Assembly (NCBI GenBank): GCA_947473805.1
Contig: CANJGB010000011.1
Coordinates: 1 to 64,000 of the forward strand
Length of the DNA stretch: 64,000 bases
Source of the DNA: Alphaproteobacteria bacterium
GTDB lineage: Bacteria; Pseudomonadota; Alphaproteobacteria; Ferrovibrionales; Ferrovibrionaceae
Reading direction: 5' to 3'
Of the stretch, positions 35,403 through 44,986 are shown in pieces (the first letter of the stretch is position 1; each line of letters opens with the position of its first letter). The notes beneath the pieces are model-generated. The model saw nothing but the letters and a program-made list of their open reading frames with translations. It was not told where the DNA came from and did not search any database. The position numbers and the translations under genes are program-made.

Positions 35403-37253
35403 TCAGGCCGCCTGGCCCCGGTACATGCCCTCGATCAGGTCACGGTACTTTTCGTTCACGAACTTGCGCTTCAGCTTCATGGTCGGCGTCAGCTCGTCGT
35501 CCTCGGCCGTGAGCTGCTGGTCGATCAGCCGGAACTGCTTGATCGTCTCGACCCGCGCGAAGTTGCGGTTGACCTTCTCGACCTCCGCCCGGATCAGGTC
35601 CTGCACCTCCGGCGCCCGGCAGAGCGACGCGAAGTTCGAGAACGGCACGTTGTTGTCCTGGGCGAACTTCACCACGTTCTCGTGGTCGATCATGATCAGG
35701 CAGGACAGGAATTTTCGCTGGTCGCCGATGACCACGGCATCGTTGATGAAGGGGCTGAACTTCAGCTGGTTCTCGATTTCCGATGGTGTGATGTTCTTGC
35801 CGCCGGCGGTGATGATGATGTCCTTCATGCGGTCGGTGATCTTCAGGAATCCGTCGCTGTCGAGTTCGCCGACGTCGCCGGTGTGCAGCCAGCCGCCGGC
35901 CAGCGCCTCGGCCGTCTTGTCAGGCTTGTTGAGATAGCCGAGGAACACGTTCGGCCCACGGCACAGGATTTCGCCGCCCTCGCCGATCGCCAGTTCGACG
36001 CCGGGCACGGCGCAGCCCACCTTGCCCAGCTTGATGCGGCCGCCGAGCGGCACCGAGATGATGCCGGTGCTCTCGGTCATGCCATAGCCCTCGTTCATGT
36101 TGACGCCATGGGCGGTGAGCCAGCTCAGCAGGTCGGGCGAGATCGGCGCCGCGCCGCTCAGGCAGAAGCGCGCCCGGTCCAGGCCCATGGCGCGCTTGAC
36201 GTTGCGCAGGACCAACTGGTCGGCGAGCCAGAACAGCGCCCGGTCCACGACGCCGATCTTGCGCCAGCCCAGGCGCGCATCGGCGACACGCAGCCCGATG
36301 CCGAGCGCCAGCCGGTAGGTCGCGCGGCCGACCCAGGTCGCGTCCTTCATGCGGATGGAGATGGTCGAGTAGAATTTCTCCCAGATGCGCGGCACCCCGA
36401 AGAAGAAGTCCGGCTGCAGTTCCTGGATGTTCTCGGGCACCGCCTCCAGGCTCTCGGCGAAGTTCACCGTGGCACCGGTGCGCAACGGGTGCAGGACGCT
36501 CAGGTTACGCTCGACGATGTGGCAGAGCGGCAGGAACGACAATTGTTCGTCGCCCTCGCCCAGCGCGAAGGACGGAATGCCGAGGTGTACGGAATACATC
36601 AGGTTGCGGTGGGTCAGCATCGCGCCCTTGGACGGGCCGGTCGTACCCGAGGTGTAGATCAGGATAGCTACGTCGTCGGGCCGGGCCTTCGCCACTTCGG
36701 CCTGCCACTGGCCGGGTTCTGCTGCGGCCTGGCGCGCGCCGAGGTCGAGCAGCTCCGCCATGCCCATGACCATCGGGTCGCTGAAGTCGCGCAAGCCGTC
36801 CAGGTCGAACACGATGATGCGGACCAAGCTGGGACAACGGTCGCGCACCTCCAGCACCTTGTCGAGCTGCTCGTCGTTCTCGACGAACAGGAACCGCGCG
36901 CCGCAATCGTTGACGATGTACTCCACCTGCTTGGAAGAATCGGTCGTGTAGATGCCGGTCGAGATGCCGCCTACGCCCATGGTGCCGATATCGGCATACA
37001 GCCACTCGGGCCGGTTCTCGGCGATAATCGCGCAGGTGTCGCCGCGCCGGAGACCGAGGGCCAAGAGGCCGAGCCCGGCATTGCGGGCCCGCTCGGCATA
37101 GCCCGTCCAGGTGATCGCCTGCCAGATGCCTAACTTCTTCTCGCGCATGGCAATCCTGGTGCCGCGCGCCGCACTTTGCAGGACGAAGTAGCGCGGCACC
37201 GTGTCCTCGATCTTGCGGGCCATCTCGGCGTCGAGGCTGGCATAGGCGGTCAT
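35403..37253 (-). CDS. Long-chain acyl-CoA synthetase-type AMP-dependent ligase
   Basis: This 616-residue adenylate-forming enzyme activates a carboxylic acid as an acyl-AMP and then its CoA thioester. Motifs are YTSGTTGPSKGAMLTHRN (ATP/AMP P-loop), the GYGMTESTGI region, and LHTGDVGELDSDGFLKITDR with MKDIIITAGGKN (A8-type). The long form and the N-terminal TVPRYFVLQSAARG resemble FadD15/plant-type long-chain synthetases. It lies between the livF and substrate-binding protein genes, so import and activation of one substrate are probably linked. Confidence 0.92.
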   Translation of the reverse strand: MTAYASLDAEMARKIEDTVPRYFVLQSAARGTRIAMREKKLGIWQAITWTGYAERARNAGLGLLALGLRRGDTCAIIAENRPEWLYADIGTMGVGGISTGIYTTDSSKQVEYIVNDCGARFLFVENDEQLDKVLEVRDRCPSLVRIIVFDLDGLRDFSDPMVMGMAELLDLGARQAAAEPGQWQAEVAKARPDDVAILIYTSGTTGPSKGAMLTHRNLMYSVHLGIPSFALGEGDEQLSFLPLCHIVERNLSVLHPLRTGATVNFAESLEAVPENIQELQPDFFFGVPRIWEKFYSTISIRMKDATWVGRATYRLALGIGLRVADARLGWRKIGVVDRALFWLADQLVLRNVKRAMGLDRARFCLSGAAPISPDLLSWLTAHGVNMNEGYGMTESTGIISVPLGGRIKLGKVGCAVPGVELAIGEGGEILCRGPNVFLGYLNKPDKTAEALAGGWLHTGDVGELDSDGFLKITDRMKDIIITAGGKNITPSEIENQLKFSPFINDAVVIGDQRKFLSCLIMIDHENVVKFAQDNNVPFSNFASLCRAPEVQDLIRAEVEKVNRNFARVETIKQFRLIDQQLTAEDDELTPTMKLKRKFVNEKYRDLIEGMYRGQAA

Positions 37254-37277
37254 GCGTCCCTCCTCTCGTGCGTCAGG

Positions 37278-38051
37278 TCAGCGCCAGGTCTTGCGCTTCT
37301 TCCAGCGCCGGCCACCGCGCGCGCTCTGTTCCTTCAGGCCCAGGTAGAACTCCTTGATGTCGTCCTTCTCCAGCAGGCGCGGCCCGGTGTCCTCCATGAC
37401 GATGCGGCCGACCTCGATCACGTACCCGAAGTCGGCGACGTTCAGCGCCACGTTGGCGTTCTGCTCCACCAGCAGGATCGTGGTCTTCTGCTCGCGGTTC
37501 ACCCGCAGCACGATCTCGAATATCTCCTTCACGAGGAGCGGCGAGAGGCCCAGCGACGGCTCGTCCAGCAGCATGACCTTGGGCCGCGCCATCAGTGCGC
37601 GGCTGATCGCGAGCATCTGCTGCTCACCGCCAGACAACCAGCCGGCCGGCTGCTTGAAGCGTTCCCGGAGGCGGGGGAAGTAGTCGCACACCATGTCCGT
37701 GTCGCGGGCGATGCCGGCACGGTCATGCCGGATGAAGGCGCCCATCGCCAGGTTTTCCTGCACCGTGAGAAACGGGAACACCTCGCGCCCTTCCGGCACG
37801 TGGCTGATGCCGAGGCGCATCACCTTGTCCGGATTCATTTTCTGGATCGGCCGGCCTTCGAACAGCACGGTGCCCTTCTGCGGGTCCATCACGCCACTGA
37901 TGGTCTTCAGGATCGTCGTCTTGCCGGCGCCGTTCGCGCCCAGCACGGTGACGATCTGCCCAGCATGAACATCGAGGCTGACGCCCCGGATGGCGACAAT
38001 CGGGCCGTAGTAGGTCTCGAGGTTGCGGACCTGGAGCAGCGGCTCGGCCAT
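37278..38051 (-). CDS. livF: ABC transporter ATP-binding protein LivF-type
   Basis: The start ATG 38051 (MAEPLLQVRNLETYYGPI) gives 257 residues. Walker A is GANGAGKTTI, the signature is LSGGEQQML, and Walker B is KVMLLDEPSLGLSP. The open frame extends far upstream, but that part overlaps livG. The C-terminal tail (SARGGRRWKKRKTWR) is unusually basic. It is the second ATPase of the HMGF set, with a two-base gap after livG. Confidence 0.95.
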   Translation of the reverse strand: MAEPLLQVRNLETYYGPIVAIRGVSLDVHAGQIVTVLGANGAGKTTILKTISGVMDPQKGTVLFEGRPIQKMNPDKVMRLGISHVPEGREVFPFLTVQENLAMGAFIRHDRAGIARDTDMVCDYFPRLRERFKQPAGWLSGGEQQMLAISRALMARPKVMLLDEPSLGLSPLLVKEIFEIVLRVNREQKTTILLVEQNANVALNVADFGYVIEVGRIVMEDTGPRLLEKDDIKEFYLGLKEQSARGGRRWKKRKTWR

Positions 38052-38053
38052 GC

Positions 38054-38815
38054 TCAGACGCCCCCCAGATAGGCGCGGACGACGTCGGGATGCGCCTGCA
38101 CCTCGGCCGGCGTGCCCTCCGCCAGGATGCGGCCGTAGTTCAGCGCCAGCACCCGGTCGGACACCTGGTTGACCAGGGTCATGTCGTGCTCGACCATCAG
38201 CACCGTGATGCCCAGGTCCTTCTTGATGTCCTCGATCCAGAACGCCATGTCCTCGGTCTCCTCGACGTTGAGGCCGGACGACGGTTCGTCGAGCAGCAGC
38301 AGCTTCGGCTCGGTGCACAGCGCGCGCGCCAGTTCGACGACCTTGCGCACGCCATAGGACAGGTTGGCGATGTGGCTGTCGCGGTGGGCGGCAAGGTCGA
38401 GGAAATCGATCACCTCCTCCGCCTTGCGTCGGTGCGCCAGTTCCGACCGCCGCACCGCCGGCGTGAACAGGAAGTCCTGCCACAAGCGGGTGCCCCGGTG
38501 CGCGTGCCGGCCCAGCAGGAGATTGTCGAGCACGGTGGCGTGCTCGAACAACTCGATGTTCTGGAACGTGCGGGCGATGCCGAGGCCGGCGATCTCGTGC
38601 GCCGGCAGGCCGGTGATGTCGCGATCGTCGAACCACAGGCGGCCCTGGCTCGGATCGTAGATGCGGCTGATGAGGTTGAACACGGTGGTCTTGCCGGCCC
38701 CGTTCGGACCGATGATGGTGAACACGGTGCCGCGCTCGACGCCGAAGGAAATGCCGTCCACGGCCTTGATGCCGCCGAACCGGACGGCGATGTCCTCGGC
38801 GCGGAACAGGGTCAT
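38054..38815 (-). CDS. livG: ABC transporter ATP-binding protein LivG-type
   Basis: The 253-residue product has Walker A IGPNGAGKTTVFNLIS, signature LSYGVRKVVELAR (variant of LSxGxQ) and Walker B KLLLLDEPSSGLNV. GIARTFQNIELFEHATVLDN is a LivG hallmark. It overlaps livM by four bases and is followed two bases later by livF, so the genes are coupled. Confidence 0.95.
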   Translation of the reverse strand: MTLFRAEDIAVRFGGIKAVDGISFGVERGTVFTIIGPNGAGKTTVFNLISRIYDPSQGRLWFDDRDITGLPAHEIAGLGIARTFQNIELFEHATVLDNLLLGRHAHRGTRLWQDFLFTPAVRRSELAHRRKAEEVIDFLDLAAHRDSHIANLSYGVRKVVELARALCTEPKLLLLDEPSSGLNVEETEDMAFWIEDIKKDLGITVLMVEHDMTLVNQVSDRVLALNYGRILAEGTPAEVQAHPDVVRAYLGGV

Positions 38816-39888
38816 TTGTTGCGCTCCGACCGCGTATAGGTCTTCTGGCGCTTGAAGGTCGCCGCCTTGTACATGGGAAAAAGCTGGAAATAGAGCTTCA
38901 CCTTGCGCCAGCGACCGTAGATGCCCTGCGGCTCGAACAGGATGATGGCGACCAGGATCAGGCCGAACACGCCCGGCTCCAGCCCTGGCTGCTGCGCGAT
39001 CCGGTCGGGCAGGTAGTCACGCAGCACGGCGATGACTTGCGGTAGGGCGCCGACGAACAGGGCGCCGAAGACGACGCCATGCAGGCTGCCGAGCCCGCCG
39101 ATCACCGCCATCAGCAGCAACTGGATCGAGAGTATGATGCCGAACGCGTCCGGCGCCAGATAGCCGATCTTGTGTGCGAACAGGCAGCCCGCCAGGCCGG
39201 TGAAGCCGGCCGAGATGGCGAACGCTGTCGCCTTGTATCGCGCAAGGTGGACGCCCATGCTCTGCGCCGCGATCTCGGAATCACGGATCGCCACGAAGGC
39301 ACGGCCCGTGGGCGAACGCAGCAGGTTGATCGCCGCCAGCATGGCGAGGGCCAGCACCGCAAAGCAGATGTAGTAGAACAGCACCGGATCGGTCAGCGGC
39401 AGCCCGAACACCTGCGGCACGCCCACCGAGAAGCCACGGAAGCCGTGGGTCACGCTTTCCCAGCGGATGAACACCTGCTCGATGATGACCGCGAACAGCA
39501 ATGTCGCGATGGCGAGGTAAATGCCCGTCATGCGCAGGGCCGGCAACGCGACCAGCAGGCCTGCCGCCGTGGTCAGCAGCGTGGCCAGCGGCACCGACAG
39601 CACAAAGGGCACGCCCTGTTGCAGGAAATAGCCGTGGGCATAGGCGCCGATGCCGAGGAACGCCGCGTGCCCCAGCGACACCAGACCGGTATAGCCGGTC
39701 AGCAGCATGATGCCGATGCCGGCCACCGCCAGCACGAACACATAGGTCAGTTCGCCGAGATAGAAGCGGTCCAGCAACAGCGGAGCCGCCGCAACGAGCA
39801 GGACCAGCAACCCGTACCAGAAACGGTCACCGTTGTGGCGGAACAGGCCGATATCCTGGCGATAGTCGGTCTTGAAAACGAAGCGCAT
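38812..39888 (-). CDS. livM: ABC transporter permease LivM-type
   Basis: The 358-residue permease has about nine hydrophobic segments starting near residue 23. The LivM stretch GYTGLVSLGHAAFLGIGAYA and the conserved SPTGRAFVAIRDSEIAAQSM, SAGFTGLAGCLFAHKIGYL and GGLGSLHGVVFGALFVGALP are all present. The start ATG 39888 is 3 bases past the livH stop. It pairs with LivH to form the transmembrane channel. Confidence 0.95.
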   Translation of the reverse strand: MRFVFKTDYRQDIGLFRHNGDRFWYGLLVLLVAAAPLLLDRFYLGELTYVFVLAVAGIGIMLLTGYTGLVSLGHAAFLGIGAYAHGYFLQQGVPFVLSVPLATLLTTAAGLLVALPALRMTGIYLAIATLLFAVIIEQVFIRWESVTHGFRGFSVGVPQVFGLPLTDPVLFYYICFAVLALAMLAAINLLRSPTGRAFVAIRDSEIAAQSMGVHLARYKATAFAISAGFTGLAGCLFAHKIGYLAPDAFGIILSIQLLLMAVIGGLGSLHGVVFGALFVGALPQVIAVLRDYLPDRIAQQPGLEPGVFGLILVAIILFEPQGIYGRWRKVKLYFQLFPMYKAATFKRQKTYTRSERNK

Positions 39889-39891
39889 GCC

Positions 39892-40764
39892 CTAGACCCG
39901 CTTGCGCTGGCGCTGGCCCAGCAGGCCCTGCGGATAGACGGCAAGGACGATGAGCGCCACGACCGGCGCGGCAACGTCCTTGAATCCCTCGTCGAGGTAA
40001 AGCGCCGAGAACTGCTCGATCACGCCGATGATGAGGCCGCCCAGCACCGCACCCGGCAGCGAGGTGAAGCCGCCCAGCACGGCGGCGGAAAAGGCGCGGA
40101 TAGCGATGAAGCCGGTGCTGGGATCGATCAGCGACACCGGCGCCAGCAGGATGCCGGCGACCGTCGCCACGCCCGCCGAAATGGCCCAGATCAGCGAAAA
40201 GACCAGGCGCACCGGAATGCCCATGTAGTAGGCGGCAAGTTGGTTCTGCGAGGCGGCCTGCATTGCCACGCCCAGTTTGGTGTAACGGAAGAAGCCATAC
40301 ATCACGCCGCTGATCGCCAGCGTGCCGCCGATGATCGACAGGTTGACGTCGGGGATGACGATGGGCCCGAACTGCGAAATCGAGTTCGAAAACGGCGTGC
40401 CCAGGGTGCGGATGTCCGGCCCCCAAATCAGGGTTGCCGCCGACCGGAAGATGAAGCCCAGGCCGATGGTCAGGATCACCACCGCGAATTGCGGTTGGCC
40501 GATCACCCGGCGCAGCACGACGGCATCGAGCGTGAAGCCGAAGATCGCCATGCTCAACACGGCGAGGATGAAGCCCAGCCAGTAGGGCAGGCCGAACAGG
40601 CCGATATAGGTGTAGGCCGCGAACGCGCCGAGCATCAGGAGATCGCCCTGCGCGAAGTTGACCATTTCGGTTGCCTTGTAGATGAGGACGAAGCCCAGGG
40701 CGATGAGGCCGTAGATGCACCCCGCGGCGAGGCCGTTCACCAGAAGCTGGAGAACCTCGGTCAG
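39892..40764 (-). CDS. livH: ABC transporter permease LivH-type, probable CTG start
   Basis: The first gene of the importer operon encodes a 290-residue inner membrane permease with about eight hydrophobic segments. LVNGLAAGCIYGLIALGFVL and EMVNFAQGDLLMLGAFAAY are the LivH N-terminus, and SLIDPSTGFIAIRAFSAAVL with GGFTSLPGAVLGGL match the C-terminal half. No ATG, GTG or TTG is in the right place. CTG 40764 has a strong GGAGG site five bases upstream and gives the usual 7-9 residues before NGL, so I choose it. GTG 40740 (282 residues) is the alternative. Confidence 0.85.
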   Translation of the reverse strand: MTEVLQLLVNGLAAGCIYGLIALGFVLIYKATEMVNFAQGDLLMLGAFAAYTYIGLFGLPYWLGFILAVLSMAIFGFTLDAVVLRRVIGQPQFAVVILTIGLGFIFRSAATLIWGPDIRTLGTPFSNSISQFGPIVIPDVNLSIIGGTLAISGVMYGFFRYTKLGVAMQAASQNQLAAYYMGIPVRLVFSLIWAISAGVATVAGILLAPVSLIDPSTGFIAIRAFSAAVLGGFTSLPGAVLGGLIIGVIEQFSALYLDEGFKDVAAPVVALIVLAVYPQGLLGQRQRKRV

Positions 40765-40910
40765 TCCACCCTCCCCCGGCAGCCTACGGCCGGTTGTCGT
40801 TATTCTCCCGACGGTCGTTGCCGCCGGCGATGTTATGCGCTCAGTATGACGCCTCGGCATTCGCCAAGGCAATAGTACAAAATTTGAATGTCGAATTGAG
40901 GCCGTACGCC

Positions 40911-41807
40911 ATGGCGATCAAGTTTCACCGGGACCTGGAATTCGAATATGGCCGCGCCGATGCGGTGTCGCCGCTGGTGCGCCGCATCGTCGCCAGCAAC
41001 CCCTCGCCGTTTTCGTATCATGGCACCGGCACCTATGTGGTCGGCCATGGCCAGGTGGCGGTGATCGATCCCGGCCCGGACGACCAGCACCATGTGGATG
41101 CGCTGCTGCATGCGCTGCGTGGCGAAACGATCAAGGCCGTTCTGGTCACCCACACCCATATCGACCATTCGCCCGCCACGCCGCTGCTGAAAGCTGCCAC
41201 CGGCGCGCCGGTTTATGCCTATGGCCCGCATCCCCTGCCAGCCCCGGGCCTGGAGCCGCAACAGGGCGGCGATACAGGTTTCGCACCCGACCACCTGCTG
41301 GCCGACGGCGATACCGTGACCGGCCCCGGCTGGAGCCTGGAAGCGCTGTACACTCCCGGCCATATCTCGAACCATCTCTGCTTTGCCCTGCCCGAGGAAC
41401 GCACCCTGTTCTCGGGCGACCACGTCATGGGCTGGTCGACCAGCGTGATCTCGCCCCCGGACGGCAGCATGGGCGACTATTTCGCCTCCCTGCGGAAGCT
41501 GCTGCCCCGCGACGACCTGCGCTACCTGCCGACCCACGGCCCCGCCGTGCCCGCCCCCCAGGACTTCGTCCGCGGCTTCATCGAGCACCGCGAGGACCGG
41601 GAGCGCCAGATTCTGGCCTGCCTGGCCAGTGGCCCCCAGAACATTCCCCAGATGGTGGCGGCCATGTACCGCGATGTCGCCCCCATCCTGCACCCCGCGG
41701 CGGCCCGCTCGGTCCACGCTCACCTGATCCACATGGCGGAAACCGGCCGAGTCGCGTCCGACGGGCCACCAGCAGCCGACGCGATCTACCGTTTGCCCGG
41801 CCATTAG
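40911..41807 (+). CDS. Metallo-beta-lactamase-fold hydrolase
   Basis: ATG 40911 (MAIKFHRDLEFEYGRADAV) gives 298 residues without a signal peptide. The metal motif THTHIDHSP, and then YTPGHISNHLCFALPEERTL with FSGDHVMGW, place it with LACTB2-like and glyoxalase-II-like hydrolases. A C-terminal winged-helix-like region (about 220-290) is present, as in LACTB2-type proteins. The substrate is not known. It is divergent from livH (146 bases between starts) and followed by fabI. Confidence 0.88.
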   Translation: MAIKFHRDLEFEYGRADAVSPLVRRIVASNPSPFSYHGTGTYVVGHGQVAVIDPGPDDQHHVDALLHALRGETIKAVLVTHTHIDHSPATPLLKAATGAPVYAYGPHPLPAPGLEPQQGGDTGFAPDHLLADGDTVTGPGWSLEALYTPGHISNHLCFALPEERTLFSGDHVMGWSTSVISPPDGSMGDYFASLRKLLPRDDLRYLPTHGPAVPAPQDFVRGFIEHREDRERQILACLASGPQNIPQMVAAMYRDVAPILHPAAARSVHAHLIHMAETGRVASDGPPAADAIYRLPGH

Positions 41808-41895
41808 GGCCGGCAGCCGGGAAACTTTGCCGGGGCAGAAGCCCTCTGCTATACGAGGGCCGGATAAGAATTCAGCCGATTTTTCGAGGTTTTAC

Positions 41896-42732
41896 ATGTC
41901 CGTACCGCAGCCCCTGATGGCAGGCAAACGCGGCCTCGTCATGGGCGTCGCCAACGACCGCTCGCTGGCCTGGGGCATTGCCCAGGCTTGCGCAGCGCAG
42001 GGGGCGGAACTCGCGTTCACCTACCAGGGCGATGCGCTGGCCAAGCGCGTCAAGCCGCTGGCCGCCAGCGTCAACTCCACGCTGCTGTTCGATTGCGACG
42101 TCTCCCAACCGGCGTCGCTCGACGCCGCGTTCGAGGGGCTGGGCAAAGTCTGGCCGTCGCTGGACTTCGTGGTTCATGCCATCGCCTATGCCGACAAGGA
42201 ATATCTGAAGGGCCGCTACGTCGATACGCCGTCCGAGGTGTTCAACGAGGCGCTCAACATCTCGTGCTATTCGTTCGTCGCCGTGGCTCAGCGCGCCGAG
42301 AAGCTGATGAACAATGGCGGCAGCATGGTCACGCTGACCTATTACGGCGCCGAGCGGGTCATGCCGCACTACAACGTCATGGGCGTCGCCAAGGCCGCGC
42401 TCGAGGCCAGCGTGCGCTACATGGCGACCGATCTGGGTCCGCGCGGCATCCGCGTCAACGCCATCTCGGCTGGTCCCATCAAGACGCTGGCGGCATCTGG
42501 TATCGGCGACTTCCGCTACATCCTGCGTTGGAACGAGCTGAACAGCCCCTTGCGCCGCAATGTCACCATCGAACAGGTCGGCAGTGCCGGCCTGTACCTG
42601 CTGAGCGACATGGGCGCGGGCGTGACAGGCGAGGTTCACCACGTCGACAGCGGTTACCATACCGTCGGCATGGTCGCGGTCGATTCCGCCGGTCAGGTCG
42701 CGGAGTTGCTGCAGAGCCTCAAGAAAAGCTGA
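41896..42732 (+). CDS. fabI: Enoyl-[acyl-carrier-protein] reductase (NADH)
   Basis: FabI reduces the enoyl-ACP double bond in each cycle of fatty-acid elongation. ATG 41896 ([20 protein letters not shown]) gives 278 residues. Marks are the [14 protein letters not shown] cofactor region, [14 protein letters not shown], Tyr159 and Lys166 in the FabI-type Y-x6-K arrangement ([12 protein letters not shown]), and [13 protein letters not shown]. It precedes aroC by 13 bases. Confidence 0.95.
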   Translation: MSVPQPLMAGKRGLVMGVANDRSLAWGIAQACAAQGAELAFTYQGDALAKRVKPLAASVNSTLLFDCDVSQPASLDAAFEGLGKVWPSLDFVVHAIAYADKEYLKGRYVDTPSEVFNEALNISCYSFVAVAQRAEKLMNNGGSMVTLTYYGAERVMPHYNVMGVAKAALEASVRYMATDLGPRGIRVNAISAGPIKTLAASGIGDFRYILRWNELNSPLRRNVTIEQVGSAGLYLLSDMGAGVTGEVHHVDSGYHTVGMVAVDSAGQVAELLQSLKKS

Positions 42733-42745
42733 TCGGCGTCGGCCG

Positions 42746-43816
42746 ATGTCGCACAACTCGTTCGGCCATCTGTTCCGCGTCACCACTTGGGGCGAAAGCC
42801 ACGGCCCGTCGATCGGCTGCGTCATCGACGGCGCACCGCCCCGCCTCGCGCTGAACGAGGGCGACATCCAGCCCTGGCTGGACCGCCGCCGCCCCGGCCA
42901 GTCGCGCTACACCACCCAGCGTCAGGAGCCCGACCAGGTCCGCATCCTGTCGGGCACCTATGAGGGGCAGACCACCGGCACGCCCATCTCGCTGATGATC
43001 GACAATGTCGACCAGCGTTCGAAGGACTATGCAGCGCTGGCCGAGACATTCCGCCCTGGCCATGCCCACGTCACTTACTGGCAGAAGTACGGCATCTACG
43101 ACCCGCGCGGCGGCGGGCGCGCCTCGGCGCGCGAAACCGCGTCGCGGGTCGCAGCCGGCGCCATTGCGCGCAAGATACTCGGCCTTGGCGTCAGCATCCG
43201 CGGGGCGCTGGTCCAGATCGGGCCGCACCAGATCGACCGCAACCGCTGGGACTGGGAAGAGGTTTACCGCAATCCGTTCTGGTGCCCGGATGCAGAAGCC
43301 GCGGTGCGGTGGGCGGATTACCTCGATGGCGTGCGCAAGGCTGGCTCGTCCGTCGGCGCGGTGATCGAGGTCATCGCCACGGGCGTCCCCGCAGGCCTCG
43401 GCGCACCGATCTACGGCAAGCTCGATGCCGACCTAGCCGGCGCGATGATGAGCATCAACGCGGTCAAGGCGGTCGAGATCGGCGCCGGCTTCAACGCCGC
43501 CACGCTGACCGGCGAAGAGAATGCCGACGAGATGCGCATGGAAGGCGACGATGTGCGCTTCCTGTCCAACCATGCCGGCGGCATCTTGGGCGGCATTTCG
43601 ACCGGGCAGGATGTTGTTGTGCGCTTCGCGGTGAAGCCGACCTCGTCGATCCTGACTCCGAAACGCACGGTTACCTTGCGCGGCGAAGAGACCGAGGTCA
43701 TCACCAAGGGCCGCCACGATCCCTGCGTCGGCATCCGCGCCGTGCCTGTGGGCGAGGCGATGATGGCCTGCGTGCTGGCCGACCACCTGCTGCGCCACCG
43801 GGCGCAGAACGGCTGA
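42746..43816 (+). CDS. aroC: Chorismate synthase
   Basis: AroC converts 5-enolpyruvylshikimate-3-phosphate to chorismate with reduced FMN. The 356-residue protein starts [20 protein letters not shown] and has the signatures [14 protein letters not shown] and [34 protein letters not shown] and [17 protein letters not shown]. The length is typical. It follows fabI and precedes the enolase-superfamily gene with only 13 bases on each side. Confidence 0.97.
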   Translation: MSHNSFGHLFRVTTWGESHGPSIGCVIDGAPPRLALNEGDIQPWLDRRRPGQSRYTTQRQEPDQVRILSGTYEGQTTGTPISLMIDNVDQRSKDYAALAETFRPGHAHVTYWQKYGIYDPRGGGRASARETASRVAAGAIARKILGLGVSIRGALVQIGPHQIDRNRWDWEEVYRNPFWCPDAEAAVRWADYLDGVRKAGSSVGAVIEVIATGVPAGLGAPIYGKLDADLAGAMMSINAVKAVEIGAGFNAATLTGEENADEMRMEGDDVRFLSNHAGGILGGISTGQDVVVRFAVKPTSSILTPKRTVTLRGEETEVITKGRHDPCVGIRAVPVGEAMMACVLADHLLRHRAQNG

Positions 43817-43829
43817 CGGCCGCGCCGGC

Positions 43830-44936
43830 ATGGACCTGCTCGACCAGTCCGCGCCGATCAAGATCAAGGATCTCCGCGCCCGCATCGTGAACGTGCCGCT
43901 GCGCCGCCCGCTGATCGCGCGGGTGACGCGGGTCGATTTCGCGACCCTGCTGCTGATCGACGTCGAGACCGAGGCAGGCCATACCGGCCACGCCTATATC
44001 CACGCCTTCCCCGCCGCGAGTGCGGTGGCATTCCGCGAGTTAGTCCGGGCCTTCGCCGAAATCGCCATCGGCCACACCCTGGCGCCCGCTGTGCTGCATG
44101 ACACGCTGACCAAGCGCATCGGTATTTTCATCGGCATCGAGGGACCGTTCATCTCGGCGCTCGCCAGCCTCGACATGGCGTGCTGGGACGCACTGGCCAA
44201 GGCGAACGGCCAGCCGCTGGCGCGTCTGCTGGGCGGTACGGTGGAGCGCCTGAAAACCTACAACAGCACGGGTCTGGGCCTGGCGACCGAGGCGCACCTG
44301 AAGAACGAGGCGCTGCAATTGCTGGAACGCGGCTTTACCGGCCTCAAGATGCGGCTGGGCAACGAAACGTTGGCGGAGGATATCGGCAGGGTGCGCGCGA
44401 TCCGCAGCGTCATCTCGGACGATATTTCACTGATGTCCGATTGCGGCCAGTCGATGACCACGGTAGAGGCCATCCGCCGCGGCCGCGCCCTGGATGACGA
44501 GGGGCTCTACTGGATAGAGGACCCGGTCGTCTACCACGACCTCGCCGGCCATGGCCGCATCGCCGCGGAGATCGAGACGCCGGTACAGACCGGCGAGAAC
44601 CTGTTCGGCCCCCAACGCTTCGCCGACGCGCTCGCACAACGCCCCGCCGACTACATGAATCTGGACCTGCAGCACATCGGCGGCATCACAGGCTGGATGC
44701 GCGCGGCGCGGATGGCGGCGACGGCAAACATGCCGCTGTCGTCGCACATCTATCCGGAGTTCAGCGCGCACGCGCTGGCGGCAACGCCGACCGCCCACTG
44801 GCTGGAATATTTCGACTGGGCTGACGCGATCCTCGCCGAGCCTTTGCGCGTGGAAGCCGGCATGGCGCTGGTTACTAAGCAGCCGGGTGCGGGCATCGAA
44901 TGGAACGAGGCCGCGGTCGCGCGACACCTCGCCTAG
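43830..44936 (+). CDS. Enolase-superfamily (mandelate racemase-like) enzyme
   Basis: The 368-residue protein has the capping N-terminal domain and barrel of the enolase superfamily. With an offset of nine from mandelate racemase, the metal ligands Asp195, Glu221 and Glu247 fall on Asp204 (MSDCGQ), Glu230 (WIEDP) and Glu256 (TGENLFG), and Asp270, His297 and Glu317 on Asp279, His306 and Glu326. Lys164 is Lys173, but the second catalytic Lys166 is Arg175 (GLKMRLG) and Asn197 is Gly206. The reaction may be a dehydration or a one-sided racemisation of an acid sugar or aromatic hydroxy acid; it is not determined. It closes a string with fabI and aroC and is followed by a terminator. Confidence 0.85.
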   Translation: MDLLDQSAPIKIKDLRARIVNVPLRRPLIARVTRVDFATLLLIDVETEAGHTGHAYIHAFPAASAVAFRELVRAFAEIAIGHTLAPAVLHDTLTKRIGIFIGIEGPFISALASLDMACWDALAKANGQPLARLLGGTVERLKTYNSTGLGLATEAHLKNEALQLLERGFTGLKMRLGNETLAEDIGRVRAIRSVISDDISLMSDCGQSMTTVEAIRRGRALDDEGLYWIEDPVVYHDLAGHGRIAAEIETPVQTGENLFGPQRFADALAQRPADYMNLDLQHIGGITGWMRAARMAATANMPLSSHIYPEFSAHALAATPTAHWLEYFDWADAILAEPLRVEAGMALVTKQPGAGIEWNEAAVARHLA

Positions 44937-44972
44937 AGAAAAGGCCGGGCAGCAACGCCACCCGGCCTTCTC
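44935..44972. terminator. Bidirectional terminator
   Basis: AAGGCCGGG (44941-44949) pairs with CCCGGCCTT (44961-44969), and AGA/TCT flanks extend it. The hairpin lies between the enolase-type gene and the convergent CHRD gene. T-tracts are short on both strands. Confidence 0.6.
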
Positions 44973-44986
44973 AATCTAGCGACGCG

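Noticed and set aside
39079-40875. 598-codon plus-strand frame opposite livM and livH
   Set aside because: It is rich in Arg, His, Asp and Gln in the antisense pattern of GC-rich genes and contains no domain.
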